From assembly GCF_009617595.1 (NCBI RefSeq), contig NZ_WIXK01000002.1:124001-188000 (forward strand): a stretch of DNA of 64,000 nt. Direction: 5' to 3'. Positions 57,167 to 64,000 of the stretch are shown one piece after another (position 1 is the first letter of the stretch; every line of letters begins with the position of its first letter). A program made the position numbers and the translations under genes. Under the pieces are notes generated by a model. It worked only from the letters and a program-made list of their open reading frames with translations. It was not told the origin of the DNA and did no database searches. Origin of the DNA: Tritonibacter aquimaris (GTDB lineage Bacteria > Pseudomonadota > Alphaproteobacteria > Rhodobacterales > Rhodobacteraceae).

Positions 57167-57198
57167 AAAAAAAGCCGCCCCAAAGGTGGAGCGGCTTT
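57167..57198 (-). terminator. Intrinsic terminator of argG
   Basis: An eight-base-pair stem (AAAGCCGC with GCGGCTTT) is followed on the minus strand by TTTTTTTG. It begins 18 bases after the argG stop codon. Confidence 0.88.
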
Positions 57199-57216
57199 AA
57201 ACTGTTTGTTTCTTAT

Positions 57217-58443
57217 TTAGCTTTTGACGCGCTTATTACGAGCTGCCAACAGTTTCAGGCGCAGCGCATTCAGCTGGATAAAGCCGGCCGCGTCGGTCTG
57301 ATCGTAGGCGCCTGCGTCTTCTTCAAAGGTCACATGCGCTTCGGAATAAAGCGAGTGATCAGACCAGCGGCCTACGGTTTTGGCCGAGCCTTTGTAGAGC
57401 TTCAGCTTCACGGTGCCGGAAACGTGCTCTTGCGATTTGTCGATCAGCGCCTGCAGCATTTCGCGCTCTGGGCTGTACCAGAAACCATTGTAGATCAGCT
57501 CAGCATAGCGCGGCATGATCGAATCTTTGAGATGGCCTGCACCGGAATCCAGGGTGATCTGTTCGATACCCTTGTGCGCTTCGAGCAGGATTTCACCACC
57601 GGGGGTCTCGTAGATGCCGCGGGACTTCATGCCAACAAAGCGGTTTTCCACAAAATCAAGGCGGCCAATGCCGTGCTTGCGGCCATATTCATTCAGCTGT
57701 GTCAGAATGGTCGCCGGCGACATGGCTTCACCATTGATGGCAACAGCGTCGCCTTTTTCAAAGGTGATTTCGATGAATTCAGGGGTGTCAGGGGCATCTT
57801 CTGGGTTCACTGTACGTTGGAACACGTAATCCGGTGCCATATCGGCGGGATCTTCCAGAACCTTACCCTCGGACGAGGTGTGCAGCAGGTTCGCGTCAAC
57901 AGAGAAGGGCGCTTCGCCACGTTTGTCTTTTGCGATTGGAATCTGATGCGCTTCGGCAAACTCAAGCAGTTTGGTGCGCGAGGACAGATCCCATTCACGC
58001 CATGGCGCGATCACTTTGATGTCGGGGTTCAGTGCGTAGGCCGACAGCTCAAAACGAACCTGGTCGTTGCCTTTGCCAGTCGCACCGTGAGACACCGCAT
58101 CGGCACCCACTTCAGCAGCAATTTCAACCAGGCGCTTGGAGATCAGCGGGCGCGCAATTGAGGTGCCCAGCAGATAGAGCCCTTCGTAGACCGCATTGGC
58201 GCGGAACATCGGGAAGACGAAGTCACGCACGAACTCTTCGCGGATGTCTTCGATGAAGATGTTTTCTGGCTTGATGCCAAGCAGCTCAGCCTTTTTGCGG
58301 GCCGGCTCCAGCTCTTCGCCCTGACCGAGGTCAGCCGTAAAGGTAACAACCTCGCAGCCGTATTCGGTCTGCAACCATTTCAGGATGATCGATGTATCAA
58401 GGCCGCCAGAGTAGGCCAGCACAACTTTCTTGGGCGCGGACAT
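57217..58443 (-). CDS. argG: Argininosuccinate synthase
   Basis: ArgG joins citrulline and aspartate to argininosuccinate with ATP. The 408-residue protein has the PP-loop [42 protein letters not shown] and the C-terminal tetramerisation helix ending in RNKRVKS. The ATG at 58443 is the only sensible start. A strong terminator follows. It is a single gene, and no other arginine gene lies in the window. Confidence 0.98.
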   Translation of the reverse strand: MSAPKKVVLAYSGGLDTSIILKWLQTEYGCEVVTFTADLGQGEELEPARKKAELLGIKPENIFIEDIREEFVRDFVFPMFRANAVYEGLYLLGTSIARPLISKRLVEIAAEVGADAVSHGATGKGNDQVRFELSAYALNPDIKVIAPWREWDLSSRTKLLEFAEAHQIPIAKDKRGEAPFSVDANLLHTSSEGKVLEDPADMAPDYVFQRTVNPEDAPDTPEFIEITFEKGDAVAINGEAMSPATILTQLNEYGRKHGIGRLDFVENRFVGMKSRGIYETPGGEILLEAHKGIEQITLDSGAGHLKDSIMPRYAELIYNGFWYSPEREMLQALIDKSQEHVSGTVKLKLYKGSAKTVGRWSDHSLYSEAHVTFEEDAGAYDQTDAAGFIQLNALRLKLLAARNKRVKS

Positions 58444-58579
58444 GGGTTTTCCTCTTGATCAGAACGAATGCGAACTACCGCTTTTTCGACCTAAGGGCAA
58501 GGTTTTCAGGTTTTGCGATCATATGGCGTTACGGTAGACGGGATGTGCTATTGAAACTTATCGATATTGAAAGTCAAAA

Positions 58580-59338
58580 ATGACAAAATCTGTTACAGCT
58601 TGGCATATTTTTCTACATTCTATCAATATGTTGCGTCGCAATAGAACTGAGGTCTTGAAGATTTTTGCGGCACCGGCCTTGTTGGCAGTTTTTCTGGTTG
58701 TCGTGGTTTTCTGGCGATTTGAGCTTGAAACAATATTCCAGATCTATTCGGGAAATGGCGCACGGGCCACCGGCAAGATTTTCATTTTGTTCTTTTTGGT
58801 GGTCCTGTGTAGCCTTATCCTCATATGGCCCGTTATCGTTTGGCATCGCTTCATCTTGCTCGAAATACCGGTCGGCTGGGTCAATCGAGTCGAAATTTCG
58901 GGTATTTTCAGGTATTTTTTCTACTATATTGGCATCCTCATCCTGGTGACTGTGCCATCGCTAATACTGCGGTACGCGTTCGCGGCGGTTGGATCAGGTT
59001 TGGTATTTTCTTTGGATGGTTTCTTTGATCTGGCTATTTCATCAATTATTGCATGGCTGAGCTACCGGCTGACACCAGTCCTGCCAGGTATTGCCCTTGG
59101 CCTAGAAGGTAATGGGCTTGGTGCCGCTTGGAAGGCAACCCAGCCTGGTGCGATGGTTTTATTCTTTCTCGCGATCATCTTTGCGATCTTTGGTCTGATA
59201 GAGGTGGGTATCGCATTGATGATCCCGGAGTACGGCTATCTATTCTTGAATATGGCTATCACAGTCGTATTGTTCTTTGTTCAGATCAGCGTCGCCACAA
59301 CGATCTATGGCGTTTACGTGGAAAAGCGCGAAATCTAG
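58580..59338 (+). CDS. Membrane protein of unknown function
   Basis: The 252-residue product has about six membrane segments (near residues 28-46, 66-88, 112-134, 148-165, 188-210 and 218-243) and no recognised domain. The sequence is more AT-rich than its neighbours. No good ribosome binding site precedes ATG 58580, so the start could be ATG 58628 (MLRRNRTEVLKIF). It lies between argG (divergent) and ilvA, and I cannot assign a role. Confidence 0.7.
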   Translation: MTKSVTAWHIFLHSINMLRRNRTEVLKIFAAPALLAVFLVVVVFWRFELETIFQIYSGNGARATGKIFILFFLVVLCSLILIWPVIVWHRFILLEIPVGWVNRVEISGIFRYFFYYIGILILVTVPSLILRYAFAAVGSGLVFSLDGFFDLAISSIIAWLSYRLTPVLPGIALGLEGNGLGAAWKATQPGAMVLFFLAIIFAIFGLIEVGIALMIPEYGYLFLNMAITVVLFFVQISVATTIYGVYVEKREI

Positions 59339-59404
59339 CCAGCATTTCATGTTTGCTTTGCGCCTGCCCCTTGTCACAGGGGCGGGCTTGCGCCACCAAG
59401 AGAT

Positions 59405-60631
59405 ATGAGCGATTTTCAGTCCAAAGCCCGCACTGCAACCCAAGCCATGCGCGACGTGTTTCCCGCAACGCCACTCCAACGCAACGTCCTGCTGTCCGAA
59501 CGCTATGGCGCAGACATCTATCTGAAGCGCGAAGATCTGAGCCCGGTTCGCTCATATAAAATTCGTGGTGCCCTGAACGCCATGCGCAAACAAACTGACC
59601 AAGAGCTGTTTGTGTGCGCCTCAGCCGGTAATCACGCGCAGGGTGTGGCCTTTATGTGCAAGGCGCAGGGTAAACGCGGTGTGATCTTTATGCCCGTGAC
59701 CACACCACAGCAGAAGATCCAGAAAACCCGTATGTTTGGTGGCGACAATGTCGAGATCCATCTGATCGGAGATTTCTTTGATGATACGCTGGCGGCCGCG
59801 CAAAACTGGTGTCGTGAACAGGGTGGTCATTTCCTGTCGCCCTTTGACGATGATGATGTGATCGAGGGGCAGGCATCCATTGCTGTTGAGATCGAGGAGC
59901 AATTGGGCCGTTCGCCGGATCACATAATCCTGCCGGTTGGCGGTGGTGGCATGTCGTCAGGCGTATCCACCTATTTTGACGATGATGTGCACTGCCTGTT
60001 TGCGGAACCCTCTGGTGGGGCCTGCCTGCGTGCGGCGCTTGAGGCCAAGCAACCAGTTGCCCTGAAGCGTGTGGACACCTTTGTTGATGGCGCCGCGGTG
60101 GGTCGTATCGGGGCCAAACCGTTTGAGCTGTTGAAACATGTGCCGGTTCCAGATGCGCTGACGATTGATGAAGATCGTATCTGTTCCACCATTCTGGAAA
60201 TGCTCAACGTGGAAGGCATAGTCCTTGAGCCCGCAGGTGCTCTCGCAGTGGAAGCGCTGGGCGATGTACAAAGCTGGATCCGTGGCAAAACTGTTGTCTG
60301 CCTGACATCTGGTGGCAATTTTGATTTTGAACGCCTTCCCGAGGTGAAAGAACGCGCTCAGCGATATGCGGGTTTGAAAAAATATCTGATGCTGCGACTG
60401 CCACAGCGACCAGGCGCGCTGAAAGAATTTTTGCAGATTCTTGGCCCTGAGGATGATGTGGCGCGCTTTGAGTATCTCAAAAAATCAGCCCGCAACTTTG
60501 GTACGGTTCTGATCGGGATTGAGACTAAGCGCCCGGAAAATTTTCATCATATTTTCGAACGCCTCGATGCGCAGGGTCTGGCCTATACTGACATCACCAA
60601 TGATGAAACGCTGTCGCAGTTCCTGATCTGA
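59405..60631 (+). CDS. ilvA: Threonine ammonia-lyase (threonine deaminase)
   Basis: IlvA makes 2-oxobutanoate from threonine, the first step of isoleucine synthesis. The 408-residue protein has the PLP-lysine motif SPVRSYKIRGA, SAGNHAQGVA and PVGGGGMSSG, and a single ACT-like C-terminal domain from about residue 325 (YLMLRLPQRPGALKEFLQ). That is shorter than the two-ACT form of E. coli. It is convergent with the Hpt gene, with four bases between stops. A hairpin without a T-run (59362-59387) lies just before it. Confidence 0.94.
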   Translation: MSDFQSKARTATQAMRDVFPATPLQRNVLLSERYGADIYLKREDLSPVRSYKIRGALNAMRKQTDQELFVCASAGNHAQGVAFMCKAQGKRGVIFMPVTTPQQKIQKTRMFGGDNVEIHLIGDFFDDTLAAAQNWCREQGGHFLSPFDDDDVIEGQASIAVEIEEQLGRSPDHIILPVGGGGMSSGVSTYFDDDVHCLFAEPSGGACLRAALEAKQPVALKRVDTFVDGAAVGRIGAKPFELLKHVPVPDALTIDEDRICSTILEMLNVEGIVLEPAGALAVEALGDVQSWIRGKTVVCLTSGGNFDFERLPEVKERAQRYAGLKKYLMLRLPQRPGALKEFLQILGPEDDVARFEYLKKSARNFGTVLIGIETKRPENFHHIFERLDAQGLAYTDITNDETLSQFLI

Positions 60632-60635
60632 TTGC

Positions 60636-60959
60636 TCAGTACTTATTGGGAAGTTCCTGCAGAAAGTTGGTCTTTGAACTTTCATAAAGTGCAACGATTT
60701 CAACGAGGTTGACGGTATCCGCCTGACCTTGTGACGACAGGCGCTCGCCTTCTTGGCACTTTTCTGAGAAGGCCTGAAACCCAAGATTCAGGGCGCTGCC
60801 TTTGAGAAAATGCAAATCCTGCTCCAGCTCGCTGCGGTCATCAGCCCGCAGTCTATCTAAAACACCCTCGACTTCTTCCAAAAAGATTTCTACCACTTCT
60901 TCGAAGTCTTCAGCGCCGATTTCGTCACGTAGTTCTGTTACTCTGAACCAGTCAATCAT
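60636..60959 (-). CDS. Histidine phosphotransfer (Hpt) domain protein
   Basis: The 107-residue protein is a stand-alone Hpt domain with the phosphorylated His in LHFLKGSALNLG. Such proteins shuttle phosphoryl groups between receiver domains. ATG 60959 is used (MIDWFRVTEL). The divergent neighbour is a response regulator with a SpoIIE-type phosphatase, and no kinase lies alongside. The pair is probably one signalling module. Confidence 0.9.
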   Translation of the reverse strand: MIDWFRVTELRDEIGAEDFEEVVEIFLEEVEGVLDRLRADDRSELEQDLHFLKGSALNLGFQAFSEKCQEGERLSSQGQADTVNLVEIVALYESSKTNFLQELPNKY

Positions 60960-61135
60960 GTCCGATCTTCCCTTGTTCACACTTTGCTCTTGGGGAGGTC
61001 ATAAATTGACATCGGTAAAATTACAGTGAAAGTACAACATTTGATCAAGTTTTAGATTTCATCAACTGTTAAAGGTCTATCGGGATAGTAGCAGGTGAAC
61101 AAAACAGAATTACCGCTTTTTACGAGGTATCCTTG

Positions 61136-62413
61136 GTGCTTCCTGACCGAAACATTGATGATGATTTGGAGTCTTCTGAGATGACTGGAACGATTCAGCG
61201 CGTTCTTGTTGTTGATGACAGCCGTCTCCAACGCAGAATTCTCGTGGCTTCCCTTAAAAAATGGGGTTTTGAGGTCGTCGAAGCGGACAGCGGCGAATCC
61301 GCGATGGAAATCTGTCGCGAGGAAGCCCCGGATCTGATTTTGAGCGATTGGATGATGCCCGGGATGAACGGGATCGAATTCTGTCGCAATTTGCGGAAGA
61401 TGAATTCAGACAATTATAGCTATTTTATTCTGCTGACCTCCAAGAGTGAGAAGAATGAAATTGCAGAAGGTCTGCATTCTGGTGCGGATGATTTTCTCAC
61501 CAAACCGGTGAGCTCTGATGAGTTGCGCGCGCGGATTTCCGCAGGTGAACGTATCCTGCGGATGCAGCGTGAACTTTCCGAGAAAAACCGGATTGTCTCG
61601 GAAACCCTTGATGAACTGCAGCGTGTCTATGACGCGATCGACAAAGACCTGATGCAGGCCCGCAAAATCCAGGAATCTCTGGTACCAGAGCTGAGCCGGG
61701 TCTACGGGGAATCCAAGGTAAGCCTCCTGCTGAAGCCCTGCGGCCATATCGGCGGCGATCTTGTGGGTATGTTCTCTCCCGGGGTGAACCGGTTGGGGTT
61801 CTATTCAATCGACGTGTCCGGACACGGGATCACTTCGGCAATGATGACTGCCCGTCTGGGTGGATATCTGTCATCGTCCCACTTTGATCAGAACGTGGCG
61901 ATGGAGCAGCGTTTCAACCGATATTACGCGTTGAAGCCGCCTGAGGATGTGGCGAGCATTCTGAACGCGCGTCTCATCGCTGATACCGGAATCGAAGAAT
62001 ATTTCACCATGGCTTACTGCACCGTTGATCTGCGTAGCGGCCTTCTAAAGCTTGTGCAGGCGGGCCACCCGCATCCACTGCTTTTGCGCAAAGACGGCAC
62101 CATGGAATATATCGGCCAGGGTGGTGTACCTGTAGGCCTTGTGCCCGATATTGAATATACGCGTGAAGAAGTGGTGCTGGAGCAGGGGGATCGCCTGCTT
62201 TTGTATTCCGATGGTTTCACCGAGGCGCGTCTTGAAAATGGTGAAATGCTTGAAGATGAGGGGCTGATGGACCTTGTCAGAAAATGCGATACCGGGCAGG
62301 GCGGTCAGGAATTTTTGGACGAGCTCTATTGGAACCTCACCCAGGTGATGTCCAAAGAGCACGGTCTGGAAGACGACGTCTCCGCGACGTTGTTCGAATA
62401 TAACGGGGCGTAG
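61136..62413 (+). CDS. Response regulator with SpoIIE-type (PP2C) phosphatase output
   Basis: The 425-residue protein has a receiver domain with VLVVDDSRLQRRIL, phospho-Asp in LILSDWMMPGMNG and Lys in LTKPVS, then a short coiled-coil linker (about residues 140-180) and a SpoIIE/PP2C serine phosphatase domain with GGDLVGMF, DVSGHG and LLLYSDGFTEAR. Such fusions often dephosphorylate an anti-anti-sigma factor in partner-switching systems. GTG 61136 is my choice, with GAGG upstream; TTG 61133 and ATG 61181 are alternatives. No anti-sigma partner is in the window. Confidence 0.92.
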   Translation: MLPDRNIDDDLESSEMTGTIQRVLVVDDSRLQRRILVASLKKWGFEVVEADSGESAMEICREEAPDLILSDWMMPGMNGIEFCRNLRKMNSDNYSYFILLTSKSEKNEIAEGLHSGADDFLTKPVSSDELRARISAGERILRMQRELSEKNRIVSETLDELQRVYDAIDKDLMQARKIQESLVPELSRVYGESKVSLLLKPCGHIGGDLVGMFSPGVNRLGFYSIDVSGHGITSAMMTARLGGYLSSSHFDQNVAMEQRFNRYYALKPPEDVASILNARLIADTGIEEYFTMAYCTVDLRSGLLKLVQAGHPHPLLLRKDGTMEYIGQGGVPVGLVPDIEYTREEVVLEQGDRLLLYSDGFTEARLENGEMLEDEGLMDLVRKCDTGQGGQEFLDELYWNLTQVMSKEHGLEDDVSATLFEYNGA

Positions 62414-62416
62414 GTC

Positions 62417-62860
62417 CTAGCCACGGCGCATGAGCTGTCTGACAAAATATCGATCGCCAGGGTTTCCTAAGCTTTCGGCTGCGACCTCGATCGGTGACCA
62501 AATAGGTTCGTGATCGGGTTCTACGGGCGGTCCCAGCTTGCGCAGCGGCTGTGCCAGGTAGATATGACAGATCTTTTCGGCAAAATACTTGTAGTCGGGT
62601 AGATAGCTAAACAAACGAAATATGCCGATTTTACGCGGGGTTGTGATGGCCCAACCGGTTTCTTCGTAAACTTCACGGTGGAGTGCTGGAACCATATGTT
62701 CGCCGCGCTCAACCCCGCCACCGGGCAGTTGCAGATCACGAATAGGCCGCATTTTCCCGGTTAACAGCAGGTGGCCGTTTCGGGGTAAAATCACATAGGC
62801 GCCGGGACGCGCACGGTATTTAACCCCGCTTAGGGGTGGTTCTCCAAATCGCGGGATCAT
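62417..62860 (-). CDS. Nudix hydrolase
   Basis: The 147-residue protein has the Nudix box GGGVERGEHMVPALHREVYEETGW. The N-terminus (GVKYRARPGAYVILPRNGHLLLTGK) and later PDYKYFAEK resemble uncharacterised nucleotide hydrolases. The substrate cannot be told. It is convergent with the response regulator gene, three bases apart, and divergent from hslO. Confidence 0.9.
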   Translation of the reverse strand: MIPRFGEPPLSGVKYRARPGAYVILPRNGHLLLTGKMRPIRDLQLPGGGVERGEHMVPALHREVYEETGWAITTPRKIGIFRLFSYLPDYKYFAEKICHIYLAQPLRKLGPPVEPDHEPIWSPIEVAAESLGNPGDRYFVRQLMRRG

Positions 62861-62937
62861 GGACTGCCCTCTTCACACCAGCGCTGATAAGCCTATATAG
62901 GCCCGATATGCCAAACCCCGGCGCGCAAGGAAACCCC

Positions 62938-63924
62938 ATGACACTCGCCTCTAAAATCGCGTGGGACGATACGGTCCTGCCTTTCCAGCTTGATGCCTCA
63001 GATATGCGCGGCCGTGTGGCGCGTTTGGATGGGGTGTTGGATGGAATCCTGAAACAACACGCATACCCCGCCGTTGTAGAGGCGTTGGTTGCGGAAATGG
63101 CGCTGTTGACCGCTTTGATCGGTCAGACGGTGAAACTGCAGTGGAAACTATCCTTGCAGGTGCAGTCCAAAGGGGCTGTGCGGATGATTGCCACAGATTA
63201 CTATGCGCCTGAAAACGAAGGTGAGCCCGCCCGTATTCGCGCCTATGCCAGTTTTGATGCGGATCGTCTGACAGAGGGTGCGCCGTTTGATCAGGTCGGC
63301 GAAGGCTACTTTGCCATTATGATCGACCAGGGGCAGGGGATGAAACCCTATCAGGGCATTACCTCTCTGACGGGTGGTTCGCTTTCGGCCTGCGCCGAAG
63401 CCTATTTTGCCCAGTCTGAACAGCTGCCAACCAAGTTCCGCTTGGAGTTTGGCCGTTCTACCGCGCCGGGTGAGCCTGAAAGCTGGCGTGCCGGCGGGGT
63501 GATGTTGCAGCATATGCCCAAGGCTTCGCCTTTTGCAGCGCAAAGCGAGGGCACTGGAGATATCCTAAGCGCGTCCGATTTGATTGCGGGTGACAAAGAG
63601 GAAAATTGGAACCGGGTGAATATCCTGCTTTCAACCGTCGAAGAGCTGGAATTGGTCGGCCCGTCGGTTACGCCAACCGATCTTTTGCTCAGATTGTTTC
63701 ACGAGGAACAACCGCGTGTCTATGAAACGCAGATGGTGAAATTTGGCTGCACCTGTTCCGAAGAACGCGTACGCGAAAGCCTGTCGATTTATTCCGCCAA
63801 GGACATTGAAAAGATGACCAATGACCACGGTCGGGTGACAGCGGATTGCCAATTCTGTGGCGCGTATTTTGACCTTGATCCCAAAACCGTTGGTTTTGAG
63901 GCGGAGCAGGCGGCAGGTGATTGA
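62938..63924 (+). CDS. hslO: Redox-regulated chaperone Hsp33
   Basis: Hsp33 is a holdase turned on by oxidation and unfolding. The 328-residue protein has the Hsp33 fold and the C-terminal zinc site, FGCTCSEERV and CQFCGAYFDL, the four cysteines that form disulfides under stress. AAGGAAACCCC lies before ATG 62938; the frame is open to 62836. The next gene starts inside its last codons, so the two are cotranslated. Confidence 0.96.
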   Translation: MTLASKIAWDDTVLPFQLDASDMRGRVARLDGVLDGILKQHAYPAVVEALVAEMALLTALIGQTVKLQWKLSLQVQSKGAVRMIATDYYAPENEGEPARIRAYASFDADRLTEGAPFDQVGEGYFAIMIDQGQGMKPYQGITSLTGGSLSACAEAYFAQSEQLPTKFRLEFGRSTAPGEPESWRAGGVMLQHMPKASPFAAQSEGTGDILSASDLIAGDKEENWNRVNILLSTVEELELVGPSVTPTDLLLRLFHEEQPRVYETQMVKFGCTCSEERVRESLSIYSAKDIEKMTNDHGRVTADCQFCGAYFDLDPKTVGFEAEQAAGD

Positions 63925-64000
63925 TCTGATCACACAGGTTCAGGCCGCATTGGGGCGATCCGGCAAAGGGTCGTCCGATTTTGATCTGAACCCAGATGTG
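63917..64000 (+). CDS. Probable CoA pyrophosphatase (Nudix), N-terminal fragment cut by window edge
   Basis: A GTG at 63917, overlapping the hslO stop, opens a frame of 28 codons to the window edge (MIDLITQVQAALGR, then GSSDFDLNPDV). That ending resembles the start of the Nudix CoA pyrophosphatases that often follow hslO in Rhodobacterales, from memory. The Nudix box is outside the window, so the call rests on a short N-terminus and on context. Confidence 0.5.
   Translation, partial: MIDLITQVQAALGRSGKGSSDFDLNPDV

Noticed and set aside
63695-63710. A parS-like TGTTTCACGAGGAACA in hslO
   Set aside because: It matches at 14 of 16 positions, lies about 28 kb from the predicted origin and is in an ordinary conserved coding stretch (LFHEEQ), so it is probably chance.

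Overview
This window looks like a chromosomal core region of a Rhodobacterales (Roseobacter-group) alphaproteobacterium. The evidence is the RegB/SenC/RegA redox regulatory locus, the gene order secB-dnaQ-coaE-aroE-maf | hemJ-rho-mnmE-mnmG-rsmG-parA-parB, a Tim44-like protein next to MltA and Smr, a mitofilin-like protein between hemD and hemY, and two perfect parS sites buried in mnmG and rsmG. I see no rRNA, tRNA, CRISPR array, insertion sequence, prophage or transposase. Coding density is very high, many neighbours overlap by 1-14 bases, and the genus cannot be told from this stretch alone.

Layout. 1-2.6 kb: heme genes hemY (cut by the window edge), a mitofilin-like gene with a 17-copy GTCTCG tract, and hemD, all leftward. 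2.66-5.9 kb: tsaD, gpsA, a YciI protein, an EVE protein and a DUF1761 membrane protein, rightward. 5.9-8.4 kb: leftward ahcY, a DUF2853 gene, a small exported protein and a possible small RNA. 8.6-14.8 kb: an HD hydrolase, a GT61 glycosyltransferase, and the redox regulators regA and senC, with regB divergent and followed by a kinase-less PAS protein. 14.8-23.7 kb: a tightly packed run tsaE-amgK-murU-addB-addA, then trxA. 23.7-28.4 kb: DUF1127, then hslV and hslU with a DUF2157 membrane gene between them, then a lipoprotein hydrolase.

28.4-35 kb: leftward smr-mltA-tim44, rightward fxsA and secB, then leftward dnaQ-coaE-aroE-maf. The 406-bp gap at 34,664-35,070 is the likely replication origin: several DnaA-box-like 9-mers, GANTC methylation sites, an AT-rich stretch, and genes pointing away on both sides. 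35-42.5 kb: hemJ, rho, mnmE, mnmG, rsmG, parA, parB, with the ParB-binding sites 3.2-5.1 kb from the predicted origin. 42.4-47.1 kb: leftward rph-rdgB-hemW-DUF454, divergent from hrcA-grpE.

47-64 kb: mutS, a stand-alone divergent flagellin, maeB (malic enzyme fused to a phosphotransacetylase-like domain), a ribokinase-family kinase, periplasmic msrA, a DUF898/M48 protease pair, argG, an unknown membrane protein, ilvA, a divergent Hpt protein and response-regulator/SpoIIE phosphatase pair, two Nudix genes (the second cut by the edge) and hslO.

I did not find a clear new multi-gene system. The most interesting signals are non-coding or embedded: a pseudoknot-like leader over the ahcY ribosome binding site, a strong parB-side terminator lying inside the convergent DUF454 gene, the two in-gene parS sites, the predicted oriC, and the structured RNA candidate near 5.9-6.0 kb.
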